A DNA stretch of 64,000 nt, taken from positions 62,001-126,000 of the forward strand of contig NZ_JAJONF010000012.1 of assembly GCF_021462265.1 (NCBI RefSeq), read 5' to 3'. The notes beneath the pieces are model-generated. The model was not told the DNA's origin and made no database searches. It was given only the letters and a program-made list of their open reading frames with translations. This document shows, one piece after another, positions 23,720 to 31,899 of this stretch. The position numbers and the translations under genes were made by a program. Each line of letters opens with the position of its first letter. The first letter of the stretch is position 1. This stretch comes from Streptomyces shenzhenensis (lineage in GTDB: Bacteria > Actinomycetota > Actinomycetes > Streptomycetales > Streptomycetaceae).

Positions 23720-24502
23720 TCACAACCGCTCGGTCCCGCACGGACCACCCCCTTCGCTCTCCGGCAAAGGAACAGGTTCCCCACCCATGGACAACGTCCG
23801 GTAGTAGCCCCCGATCCGCTCCGCCGACCGCCCCACGTAGTGACCGATGAACGACCGACGGAACCGGCCGGCGGAGCGATTGGGCTGTGACCCGTGCACC
23901 AGACTCCCGTTGAAGAACAGCACGTCGCCCGGCCCCATGTCGACCGGCACCGCCGCGAGCCCCGCCGGCGGTGCCACGTACTCCCGGGCGAACGACAGCT
24001 GCGCATCCGACTCCTCCGGGCAGAACAGGTCCATCCGGTGCGTCCCCGGCACCACCTCGAGCCCGCCGTTCTCCCGGTCGATCGCCTCACAGGCGACCCA
24101 CGCGGCGACGCACGTCCCCGGCTCCACCCGCAGATAGAAGTTGTCCTGGTGCAGCGCCTGCCCCCGGGCCCCGGGCGGCTTGAAGTAGAACATGCTCTGC
24201 GCGGCCAGCACCTCCTCCCCGAACAGCGCCTCCAGGACCACCCGGAGCCGCGCGTCCAGCAGGAACCGCAGCGCGAGCGCGCTGATCTCATGGGGCTGCA
24301 TCACCCGGGGGTACCGGTGCAGCGGATCCGCCGTCGGCTTCGGCTCGAAGTGCCCCGGCACCACCCGCCCCGCCGCGTGCAGCGCCGCGAACTCCGCGCA
24401 CAGACGGTCGATCTCGTCGTACCCGAACAACCCGCGTACGACGGTGAACCCGTCCTCGTCGAACTGCCGCGGGATGCCGGCGTCGATGCCCGGGACTGTC
24501 AT
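23720..24502 (-). CDS. Phytanoyl-CoA dioxygenase family protein
   Basis: 260 aa. The iron site is HxD in ALHQDNFYLR with the distal His in SLVHGSQPNRSAG, whose Arg should hold 2-oxoglutarate. The N-terminal FDEDGFTVVRGLF and the MFYFKPPGARGQ strand are typical. It is an Fe(II)/2-oxoglutarate dioxygenase with an unknown substrate. It is divergent from an AraC regulator 69 bp away, which probably controls it. Confidence 0.88.
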   Translation of the reverse strand: MTVPGIDAGIPRQFDEDGFTVVRGLFGYDEIDRLCAEFAALHAAGRVVPGHFEPKPTADPLHRYPRVMQPHEISALALRFLLDARLRVVLEALFGEEVLAAQSMFYFKPPGARGQALHQDNFYLRVEPGTCVAAWVACEAIDRENGGLEVVPGTHRMDLFCPEESDAQLSFAREYVAPPAGLAAVPVDMGPGDVLFFNGSLVHGSQPNRSAGRFRRSFIGHYVGRSAERIGGYYRTLSMGGEPVPLPESEGGGPCGTERL

Positions 24503-24571
24503 GCTCGCACTCCTCGCTCCGGTGCTCCTGACCTGTCACGCTAGGCCGACACGCCGACGGAGAGGATGCCC

Positions 24572-25468
24572 ATGAGCGCTGTGGAGCTGCCCGGCACTGC
24601 TGCCCCGGCCCCGCCGCCGGGCATGGTCGTCACCGGCCGCTACGACGAGGGTCCCGGCTACCGGGTCAACCGGCCTGCGGGGTCGAGCAGTTGGCTGCTC
24701 ACCTGGACGACGGAGGGCCACGGCCTGCTCCGGCAGGGGGCGGTCGAGACCGCCACGCGCCCCGGCGACCTCGTCGTCCTCGCCCCCGGCGTCCCGCACG
24801 GCTACGCGGTCGGGCCCGGCGCGCGCCACTGGCGGTTCTGGTGGACCCACTGCCAGGTGCGCCCCCACTGGACGCAGTGGCTCGGTCCCCGCTCCCTCGG
24901 CGACGGCGTGTACGCCGCCGGTGCCCCGAAGGAGACCCACGCCCGGATCGAGGCGGCCTTTCGGCGGGTGCTCGCCGACTCCCGCTGGACCGGCACCGGC
25001 GCGCCGCCCGCCCCGGCACCCGGCGACGGCCCCGTCGCCGTCGCGCACGGCAGCGCGGCGCGCGAACTCGCCCTGTGCGCACTGGAGGAGGTGGTGCTGC
25101 TCGCGACCGCCGGCCCGTCCCGGGCGGCACCCGGCCGAACGGACCGGGACGAGCGGGTGCGCCGCGCCGAGGAACTGATCGCCGCCGACCCGGGCGCCTC
25201 GCACACGGTCCGCTCGCTCGCCGCGCGTGTCGCGCTGTCGCCGTCCCGGTTCGCCCACCTCTTCACCGCGCGGACCGGTGTGCCCCCGATGCGCGCGCTG
25301 CGCGAGGCGCGGCTGCGACACGCCGCCCGGCTGCTGGAGAACACCGACCTGACCGTCGAGCGGGTCGCCGCCGCGTCCGGATTTCCCAGCCCGTTCCACT
25401 TCAACCGGGTTTTCCGAGAACGATACGGCGTCCCGCCCGGCGCCTACCGCTTGGGCGAACGCCCCTGA
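24572..25468 (+). CDS. AraC family transcriptional regulator
   Basis: 298 aa from ATG 24572 (GGAGAGG 6 nt upstream; the ATG at 24566 is too close to it). The N-terminal cupin covers about 15-100 (RPGDLVVLAPGVPHGYAV). The double helix-turn-helix covers about 200-295: SLAARVALSPSRFAHLFTAR and VERVAAASGFPSPFHFNRVF, ending FRERYGVPPGAYR. It resembles sugar-responsive AraC factors. It is divergent from the PhyH gene. Confidence 0.9.
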   Translation: MSAVELPGTAAPAPPPGMVVTGRYDEGPGYRVNRPAGSSSWLLTWTTEGHGLLRQGAVETATRPGDLVVLAPGVPHGYAVGPGARHWRFWWTHCQVRPHWTQWLGPRSLGDGVYAAGAPKETHARIEAAFRRVLADSRWTGTGAPPAPAPGDGPVAVAHGSAARELALCALEEVVLLATAGPSRAAPGRTDRDERVRRAEELIAADPGASHTVRSLAARVALSPSRFAHLFTARTGVPPMRALREARLRHAARLLENTDLTVERVAAASGFPSPFHFNRVFRERYGVPPGAYRLGERP

Positions 25469-25882
25469 TGTACTGGTTCATTGGTTCACGGGCGCCGGCC
25501 GGCCGGCGGCTTGTGCAGGTTGGGCCGTAGTCCAATGGTTGCCGTCGAAACCGGGGCGGCCGGTCCTGATTCCCCGCGTCAATTGCGATGTCGATACAGC
25601 GACAAGGCGCGGACTCCTGCATTGACGTTTCGTCAAATTATCGCGGCGCACGGGTAATACGCAAAACCCAGAGATCCCTTGTTCTGCTCTGCTGGCCTGT
25701 GCAAAGGTGTGGCGTGTCGGCATGCGGACCATTATTTTCGACCGCCGCGTACGCGAGGCCGCTCCTCGTGTGCCGAACCCCCCAACAAGCCCATCCGGCC
25801 TCGGTGTCGGCCGGGTCGCATACCGGTCGCATACCAGTCGGTATGGGCTGAATCCCGCGTTGCGTCTGGAAGGAATGCAGCC
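25469..25882 (+). promoter_or_regulatory. Regulatory region of the first sigma-lectin gene
   Basis: 414 bp, more AT-rich than its surroundings, no gene. It holds an inverted repeat TTGACGTTTCGTCAA (25622-25636) and a two-part motif CCTTGTT (25677-25683) plus TGTGCAAAGGTG (25698-25709) separated by 14 nt. Two 11-bp direct repeats follow (TCGCATACCGG at 25816, TCGCATACCAG at 25827), then an inverted partial copy, GGTATG (25840-25845). The two-part motif recurs with the same spacing before the paralog at 38849. Confidence 0.5.
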
Positions 25883-27754
25883 GTGAATGACGCAGGCCTG
25901 GGGAATTCCCCTACCCCCGCCCGGCCGTTCGACGTCACCGACGAGCAGCTCAGCGCCGAGCTCAAACAGTGGACGGGCACCGCACCCGCCCTGCACCCCG
26001 TCGGTGAACTTCTCGACCGGCACTGGGAAGCGGCCTTCGCCTACGCCCGCCTGTGCGCCGACGGGACGCGCGGCGCGGGAATGCTCACCACCGCCGCATT
26101 CACCCGGCTCTTCGGCGAATCCCTCCGTCAGACCGGCCCCACCGCCGCGTGGCGTCCCCAACTGCTGGTCACCGTCCGGCGCATAGCCGCCGAATGGGAC
26201 AACGACGGCCGCGGCGAACTGCTCCACCCCCAGCTGCGCGGCGGCAAGGGCGAGCGGGCCGCCTCCCGGCTGCTCCCGCCCTCGAACCGGCGGCTGCTCT
26301 CCCGAGCCTTCCAGCGGCTCACCCCGTCCTCGCGCACCGTGCTGTGGCACACCGAGGTCGAGTCGGAGCCGCTGGCGGCACCCGCGGCGCTGCTGGGCCT
26401 CGACGAGCAGGACGCGGAGGTCGAACTGCGCCGGGCCCGGGAGCGGATGCGCGAGGAGTGCATCCAGGTGCACCGCGAACTCGCCCACGAGGACGAGTGC
26501 CAGCGCTACGTCCGGATGATCGACGTGACCTTCCGGCGCGGCGGGATCGACGTCGACCGGGACCTCCAGCAGCACCTGAACGGCTGCAAGCACTGCAGGT
26601 ACACCGCCGACCAGCTGTACCAGTTCAACGGCGGCGGCCTCGGCATCGCCCTCGCCGAGGCCGTGCTCGGCTGGGGCGCCCGCGCCTACATGGAGTCCCG
26701 GGCGGGAGTGACCGAGCAGCCCGCCGAACCCCCGGCCGTGCCCGCCGCCGGGTTCGCGGGCGGGGAGGCGTTCGCGCCGCCGGCCGCCCCGGCCAAGGAC
26801 CTGGTCGTGCACCCCGCCGCCTCGCGCCGCGCCACGCAGCGGGCCGCCCGCCGGGTCCGCCGCCGCAACCTCACCGTGGCCGTCGGCACCGTGAGCGGCC
26901 TGGTCGTGCTGCCGCTGGTGCTGTGGTCGGTGCTCGGCTCCGGCGACGACGGCGCCCCGGCCACCGCCAAGCCGTCCGGCACACCGGCCGGCACCTCCAC
27001 CTCGGGCCCGTCCTGGATCGGCACCAGCCAGACCACACAGGGCACCCTGCGCGGCCGGCTGCACAACATCGCCTCCGGCCTGTGCATCGGCGTGGTCGGC
27101 AAGAAGGCCGTCAAGGGCGCCGAGACCGAGCTCGCCGAGTGCTCCTCCACCGCCGGCCAGCAGTGGACGTACGAGGGCGACGGACTGCTGCGCAACGCCG
27201 CCGCCCCGGGCCTGTGCCTCGACTCGCACCTCGGCTACTCCGTCCGGCTCGCCCCGTGCGCGGCCGAGACCGGGACCAAGGCCAAGAGCGTCCACTACGA
27301 CTTCACCCTCCAGGGCGCGCTGGTGCCCCGCTGGGACCAGGATCTGGCGCTCGCCCCGGCCGCCACCGACGGCGGCGGCGCCCTGGTCGTCAAGACCCGG
27401 GCGGACGTCAGCGCCCAGCGCTGGGTGATGGACACCTCCCAGCCCGACCTGCAGATGCAGATCGTCAACTGGGACGCCGACAGCACGCCGTCCCCGGCCG
27501 CCTCCGCCACCCCGACGGCCAAGGCCGCGCGGCCAGCCACGCCGGCGCCCGCCCCGTCCGCCTCGAAGACGACCGCGCAGCCGGCACCGTCCAGCACCCC
27601 CGGCTACAACCCGTGCGCCGAGTACCCGGGCTACTGCTACGGCTCCGGGGACGGCCAGTACGGCGGCGGTGGCTACGGCGGCGGTGGTTACGGTGGTGGC
27701 TACGGCGGCGGTTGGGGCGGCGGCTACGGCGGCGGGGAGCACTACGGCCGCTGA
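25883..27754 (+). CDS. Sigma-70-like / zinc finger / membrane / ricin lectin fusion protein
   Basis: 623 aa from GTG 25883 (AAGGA 10 nt upstream). The N-terminal 190 residues resemble an ECF sigma factor: a region-2-like part (WRPQLLVTVRRIAAEW near 100) and a region-4-like part (FQRLTPSSRTVLWH through RRARERMREE). Next is an anti-sigma-type zinc finger, His231-x3-Cys235-x2-Cys238 (HLNGCKHC). One membrane helix lies near 333-353 (GLVVLPLVLWSVL). A ricin-type beta-trefoil follows at about 390-520 (GLCIGVVG, QQWTYEGDGLLRN, GLCLDS). The C-terminal 35 residues are Gly/Tyr-rich repeats. The expected topology puts the sigma part inside and the lectin outside, so it may be a membrane-tethered regulator sensing sugars. 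Whether the sigma part still binds RNA polymerase is unproven. A paralog lies at 38849. Confidence 0.8.
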   Translation: MNDAGLGNSPTPARPFDVTDEQLSAELKQWTGTAPALHPVGELLDRHWEAAFAYARLCADGTRGAGMLTTAAFTRLFGESLRQTGPTAAWRPQLLVTVRRIAAEWDNDGRGELLHPQLRGGKGERAASRLLPPSNRRLLSRAFQRLTPSSRTVLWHTEVESEPLAAPAALLGLDEQDAEVELRRARERMREECIQVHRELAHEDECQRYVRMIDVTFRRGGIDVDRDLQQHLNGCKHCRYTADQLYQFNGGGLGIALAEAVLGWGARAYMESRAGVTEQPAEPPAVPAAGFAGGEAFAPPAAPAKDLVVHPAASRRATQRAARRVRRRNLTVAVGTVSGLVVLPLVLWSVLGSGDDGAPATAKPSGTPAGTSTSGPSWIGTSQTTQGTLRGRLHNIASGLCIGVVGKKAVKGAETELAECSSTAGQQWTYEGDGLLRNAAAPGLCLDSHLGYSVRLAPCAAETGTKAKSVHYDFTLQGALVPRWDQDLALAPAATDGGGALVVKTRADVSAQRWVMDTSQPDLQMQIVNWDADSTPSPAASATPTAKAARPATPAPAPSASKTTAQPAPSSTPGYNPCAEYPGYCYGSGDGQYGGGGYGGGGYGGGYGGGWGGGYGGGEHYGR

Positions 27755-27766
27755 GCCGGCGCGGGC

Positions 27767-28252
27767 TCAGGGGCGCGGCGGCGGTGGCGGCAGCGTCGTC
27801 AGGTCCGGCGCCGCCTCCGGCCACACCAGCAGTACCGGGCAGGGCGCGTGGTCGACGACGAACCGCACCGCCTTGCCCAGGCTGTGCGGCCCCAGCCGGG
27901 ACCGGTCGCCGTCCCGGGCCAGGACCAGCAGATCGGCGCCGTCGGCGGCGGCCACCACCTCCCGCTCGGCCCGGCCGATCCGCTCCAGCCGGGTGCACGG
28001 CCGCCCCAGCCGGGCCGCGGCCGCGTCCAGCAGTTCCGCCGCGGACGTCCCGCCGAGCTCCAGCAGCCGCCGCTCCGGGTCCGGTTCCGAGCCGGCCCGG
28101 CCCAGCAGCCCCGCGAAGGCGCCGTGCGCGAGATCGGCCACCGGCTCGTCCACGTGCAGCAGCACCACCTCACCCGCGCCTCGCGCGTAGCCGCGCGCCG
28201 CGTCCACACAGGCGGGCCAGGTCCCCTCGACCAGCCAGACGATCACCCGCAT
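27767..28252 (-). CDS. Universal stress protein family (UspA) protein
   Basis: 161 aa from the second ATG of the pair at 28258 and 28252; GGGAGG is 8 nt before 28252. One Usp domain. The nucleotide-binding loop at the C-terminal end is divergent but recognisable: LLVLARDGDRSRLGPHSLGK, then VVDHAPCPVLLVW. The N-terminal strand MRVIVWLVEG has a Trp/Leu-rich start unlike typical Usp, so ATP binding is uncertain. It lies 16 bp after the ion transporter on the same strand and may be co-transcribed. Confidence 0.75.
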   Translation of the reverse strand: MRVIVWLVEGTWPACVDAARGYARGAGEVVLLHVDEPVADLAHGAFAGLLGRAGSEPDPERRLLELGGTSAAELLDAAAARLGRPCTRLERIGRAEREVVAAADGADLLVLARDGDRSRLGPHSLGKAVRFVVDHAPCPVLLVWPEAAPDLTTLPPPPPRP

Positions 28253-28268
28253 GCCCATGGCCTCCCGT

Positions 28269-29465
28269 CTAGACTCCGACCACCTGGAGCGCTCCCCACA
28301 GTGCCACCACCGCCCCGCACAGCGCGGCCGGCACGGCGAGCAGGCCCAGCCGGGTGAACTCCCCGAGGTCCACCCCATGGTCGTGCTGGTGCACGATCCT
28401 GCGCCACAGCAGCGTCGCGAGCGACCCGGCGTAGGTGAGGTTCGGTCCGATGTTCACCCCGAGCAGCACGGCCAGCACCGCGCCCGGCCCGGCCGGCGCG
28501 GTCAGCGGCAGCAGCACCAGCACCGCCGGCAGGTTGTTCACGATGTTCGCGAGGACGGCGGCGAGCGCGGCGACGCCGAGCAGCGCCGGCAGCCCGGTTC
28601 CGCCCGGCAGCACCTGCCCGAGCGCGTGGGCGAGTCCGTTGTCCACGACCGCCCGCACCACGATCCCGAGCGCCAGCACGAACGCCAGGAACGCGGGCGC
28701 GGTCGCCTTCACCACCGTCAGCGGGGACGCCCGACGCCGTACCAGCGCCCGTCCGGCCAGCACCAGCGCGCCCGCGCACGCCGCCCACGCCGGGTCGATG
28801 CCGACCGCGGAGGTGAGCACGAACCCGGCGAGCGTGCAGGCCACCGTCACCAGCGCGAACAGCGGCAGCGGGGGCGGCTCGCCGGGTTCCCCGGAGCCGG
28901 GGGCCGACGAGGACAGGTCACGGGCGAAGAACCGCCGGAACACCAGGTACTCGGCGCCGATGGCCACCAGCCAGGGCAGCACCATCAGCGCCGCGAACCG
29001 GGTGAAGCCCAGCCCGCTCGCCGCGAACGCCAGCAGGTTCGTCAGATTGGACACCGGCAGCAGCAGCGAGGCGGTGTTGGACAGGTGCGTGCAGGCGTAG
29101 ACGTGCGGCTTGGCCCGTACCCCGGACCGGGCCGCCGTCGCGAACACCACCGGAGTCAGCAGCACCACCGTCGCGTCCAGACTCAGGACGGCCGTGATCA
29201 CCGATGCCAGCGCGAACACCGCGGTCAGCAGCCGCACCGGCCGCCCGCCCGACCACCGGGCCATCCACGCCCCGCAGGCCCGGAACAGGCCCTCCACATC
29301 ACAGAAATGGGCGAGCACCAGGACCGCGGCGAGGAAACCGACGACCGGCCCCAGCTGCTCGGCCTCCGCCCGCGCGTGGTCGAGGGAGATCGCCCCGGTG
29401 GTCACGACGATTCCCGCCGCGGGTACGGCGAGGACCGCCTCCGGCCAGCCGCGCGGCCGGATCAC
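28269..29465 (-). CDS. ArsB/NhaD-type (ion transporter superfamily) membrane protein
   Basis: 398 aa from GTG 29465, with about 10-11 hydrophobic helices. Family segments are SLDATVVLLTPVVFATA, HLSNTASLLLPVSNLTNLLA and the related LANIVNNLPAVLVLLPL. They form the two inverted repeats of the superfamily. The frame continues open upstream with a typical first helix (LSVLLLVAVLAWAVI) but no ATG, GTG or TTG was found; a CTG at 29528 preceded by GAGGAA could be the real start. Substrates in this superfamily include arsenite, sodium and dicarboxylates. It follows a block of 10-bp repeats and precedes the Usp gene. Confidence 0.82.
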   Translation of the reverse strand: MIRPRGWPEAVLAVPAAGIVVTTGAISLDHARAEAEQLGPVVGFLAAVLVLAHFCDVEGLFRACGAWMARWSGGRPVRLLTAVFALASVITAVLSLDATVVLLTPVVFATAARSGVRAKPHVYACTHLSNTASLLLPVSNLTNLLAFAASGLGFTRFAALMVLPWLVAIGAEYLVFRRFFARDLSSSAPGSGEPGEPPPLPLFALVTVACTLAGFVLTSAVGIDPAWAACAGALVLAGRALVRRRASPLTVVKATAPAFLAFVLALGIVVRAVVDNGLAHALGQVLPGGTGLPALLGVAALAAVLANIVNNLPAVLVLLPLTAPAGPGAVLAVLLGVNIGPNLTYAGSLATLLWRRIVHQHDHGVDLGEFTRLGLLAVPAALCGAVVALWGALQVVGV

Positions 29466-29567
29466 GGCCCAGGCGAGGACGGCGACGAGCAGGAGGACGG
29501 ACAGGGTCTCGGCGAGCGGGGTGTTCAGGGCGGGTTCCTCAGCAGCGTGATCAAGTACGGCCCGCCC

Positions 29568-29621
29568 ATGAAAGCAGATGAAAACTAATGAACACAGATG
29601 AACTCAGATGAAAGGAGATGG
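29568..29621. repeat. Five in-phase 10-bp direct repeats
   Basis: ATGAAAGCAG, ATGAAAACTA, ATGAACACAG, ATGAACTCAG and ATGAAAGGAG follow each other exactly at 29568, 29578, 29588, 29598 and 29608, then ATGG. Read on the minus strand the unit is KTTCAT-rich (like GTTCATCTGT), reminiscent of direct-repeat boxes such as PhoP sites (whose unit is 11 bp). The block lies upstream of the ion-transporter gene and just past the deacetylase stop. Confidence 0.75.
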
Positions 29622-29627
29622 ACCCGA

Positions 29628-30881
29628 TTACTGGGACGGGCTGCCCGCCGCGCCCAGGAACTCCGCCCAGCCGCCCACCGGCGCCTGCCCCGGGTTCAGC
29701 GTGCGCAGCTTGCGCAGCACCGCCGGGTCCTGCGCCTCCAGCCACGCCACCAGCTGCTTGAAGGACACGAAGCGCACGTCGTCGTGCTGGGCCATCCGGC
29801 CGATCGCCTCTTCCACGGCGTCCATGTAGATGCCGCCGTTCCAGCGCTCGAAGTGGTTGCCGATGAAGAACGGCGCCCGGTTGGTGGTGTACGCCCGCTC
29901 GAATCCCGCCACGTAGCTGTCGCGGGCCTGGGTGCGCCAGGCGTCGTACCGGGTCTTGTCGCCCAGCGGATTTCCGGCGGACTGGTTGTACATCATGTTG
30001 TAGTCCATCGACAGGACCTGGAAGGAGTGCCCGGGGAACGGTATGGACTGCAGGGGGAAGTCCCAGATGCGGTTGCCCTGCACCTTGCCCGGCCAGATCT
30101 GCAGGCCGCCGGGGGAGGAGGCGTCGTACTTCCAGCCGAGCGCGGCGGCCGTGGGCAGCAGGTTGCTCTGGCCTTCCAGGCACGGGGTGCGGCCGCCGGT
30201 CAGCTCCTTGCGGTAGTCGAAGGGCAGCGGCTCCAGGTCGGTGAAGCCGGTGTTCGTCTTCCACTTGGTGACGAAGTCCACGGCCTGGTCGATCTCGCTG
30301 CGCCACTCGGCGGGCGACCAGTTGCGCACCCCGTCGGAGCCGCAGAAGTGGCCGTTGAAGTGGGTGCCGATCTCGTGGCCCTCCAGCCAGGCCGCGCGCA
30401 CCTGCTGGAGCGTGGCGTGGATGTGCCGGTCGGACAGGTAGCCGATCGCGGAGGCGCCGACCGCGTGCTGCGGGGGACGGTAGAGGCTCTTCTTCGACTC
30501 GGGCAGGGTGTAGATGCCGGAGAGGAAGAACGTCATCTTCGCGCCGTGGTCCGCGGCCACCTTCCGGAAGCGGGAGAACAACTGGTTGCTGAGCTCGCCC
30601 GCGCCGTCCCAGGAGAACACCACGAACTGCGGCGGCTTGGTGCCGGCCGCCAGCCGCGTCGCCTTCGGCTGGTGCGGCTGCGCTCCGGTGTCGGCGGTGG
30701 AGCCGTCACCGATGAGCTTCAGCGGCCTGGCCGGCGCGCCGCCGCCTTTGCCGTCCGCGGCCGGACCGCTGCCGCCGAGCGTCCAGTCGCCGTTCGAGCA
30801 CCCCGACACCGCGCCCAGGGCACCCAGGGCCCCCGCCGTCGCGCCCGCCGTCAGCACCCGCCTGCGAGAGATGCCGCTCAT
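29628..30881 (-). CDS. Secreted polysaccharide-deacetylase-like lipoprotein
   Basis: 417 aa. The N-terminus has a twin-arginine-like RRRVLTAG followed by a lipobox ending GAVSGC, so it should be a Tat-exported lipoprotein. The NodB-type barrel is recognisable: FVVFSWDGAGE in place of the TFDDG motif and HEIGTHFNGHF as the metal-binding HxxxH region. The first motif has lost one Asp, so catalysis may differ. The protein resembles a common Streptomyces group acting at the cell wall. It ends at the 10-bp repeats. Confidence 0.82.
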   Translation of the reverse strand: MSGISRRRVLTAGATAGALGALGAVSGCSNGDWTLGGSGPAADGKGGGAPARPLKLIGDGSTADTGAQPHQPKATRLAAGTKPPQFVVFSWDGAGELSNQLFSRFRKVAADHGAKMTFFLSGIYTLPESKKSLYRPPQHAVGASAIGYLSDRHIHATLQQVRAAWLEGHEIGTHFNGHFCGSDGVRNWSPAEWRSEIDQAVDFVTKWKTNTGFTDLEPLPFDYRKELTGGRTPCLEGQSNLLPTAAALGWKYDASSPGGLQIWPGKVQGNRIWDFPLQSIPFPGHSFQVLSMDYNMMYNQSAGNPLGDKTRYDAWRTQARDSYVAGFERAYTTNRAPFFIGNHFERWNGGIYMDAVEEAIGRMAQHDDVRFVSFKQLVAWLEAQDPAVLRKLRTLNPGQAPVGGWAEFLGAAGSPSQ

Positions 30882-31024
30882 GTCCGCCCCGATTCCGTCG
30901 TCCAGGCCCCTGGTGGAGCCCCGCTGCCATGTGGTCGACGGGTTCGATGGGCGGTGCGGCGGAAAAGATCGGAGCCGGCCGCGCGTGTTGCACGTCTGTG
31001 ACAGTTGTGGCCCGGACGTGACGA

Positions 31025-31056
31025 ACCCCGCTGCCCGGGGGAGAGGGCAGCGGGGT
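31025..31056 (-). terminator. Terminator of the DUF4232 gene
   Basis: ACCCCGCTGCCC (31025-31036) pairs perfectly with GGGCAGCGGGGT (31045-31056), a 12-bp stem with an 8-nt loop, 16 bp past the stop at 31072. The rest of 30882-31071 is non-coding. Confidence 0.75.
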
Positions 31057-31071
31057 CCGGTCAGGGGGTGG

Positions 31072-31773
31072 TCAGGCGCCGGTACCGGCGCTGAACACGT
31101 TCAGGCGCACCGAGGAGGCGTTCCCGGAGACCGGGACCGCGCCGCCCGTCCAGGCGACCTTCAGTGAGTCCCGCTCGTCCGGCGGGGTGACCAGCAGCGC
31201 GGCCGGAGTCGCCGTCTTGGCGCCGCTGACCTCCGGGTTGGAGAAGGTCAGCCCCGCCCAGGCGCTCTGGCCCGGCTTGAGGGTGACCGTCGCCGCGGTG
31301 CTGCCCGACTCGCGCTGCGGGTCCGGGCCGAGCTGGGTGCCGGAGGCGTTCACGAAGGCGGCGCCCGGGTAGCCGCGCACGGTGCAGGTGCGGCCCGACT
31401 TGTTGGTGAGCACGATCGGGAAGTTCTCCTGACCGGCCCCCGGGTTGTTGGCGCCCACCGAGGCGGACAGGTCCGAGGTGTGGCAACGGGTGCCGGCCGC
31501 GGTGGCGCTGCCGGTCTTGGTGGAGCCGGTCGACGAACCGCCGCTCGTCGCCGAGCCGCCGGTCTGCGAGGACCCGGTGCCGGACGGGGCGGCGGAGGTG
31601 TCCGAGGTGTCCGTGCTCGACGCGTTGCCGGTCGCGGGCGCCGCCGTGCCCGACACCGACTCCGGGGACGTGCCCTGACCGCCGTTGCCGCAGGCGGTCA
31701 GCAGGCCCAGGGCGGCGACCGTGCTCGCGAGCAGGGCGGCCCCGCGCCGCAAGGACTGGGACGTGTGCGCCAT
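31072..31773 (-). CDS. DUF4232 lipoprotein
   Basis: 233 aa from ATG 31773. The signal sequence ends in a lipobox (LGLLTAC), then a Ser/Thr/Gly-rich linker of about 70 residues leads to a DUF4232 domain (about 95-230). Its landmarks are TRCHTSDLSASVG, IVLTNKSGRTCTVRGYPG and AWAGLTFSN. Two Cys (RCH and TCT) probably make a disulfide. The domain is common in actinomycete surface proteins and has no known function. Confidence 0.87.
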   Translation of the reverse strand: MAHTSQSLRRGAALLASTVAALGLLTACGNGGQGTSPESVSGTAAPATGNASSTDTSDTSAAPSGTGSSQTGGSATSGGSSTGSTKTGSATAAGTRCHTSDLSASVGANNPGAGQENFPIVLTNKSGRTCTVRGYPGAAFVNASGTQLGPDPQRESGSTAATVTLKPGQSAWAGLTFSNPEVSGAKTATPAALLVTPPDERDSLKVAWTGGAVPVSGNASSVRLNVFSAGTGA

Positions 31774-31899
31774 GTGGATCAACACTCCTGGATGTCGTGG
31801 TACGCCCGCGAGGCGTGCCCGAGGCGCTCCGTGCGCCGTCACTTCCATCCGATGCCAGAAACAGCGGAAAAGTTCGGGGGCACGCCGGGATTCGTCGGG

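Noticed and set aside
29568..29621. CRISPR array
   Set aside because: The repeats are only 10 bp, directly adjacent, with no spacers and no cas genes nearby.
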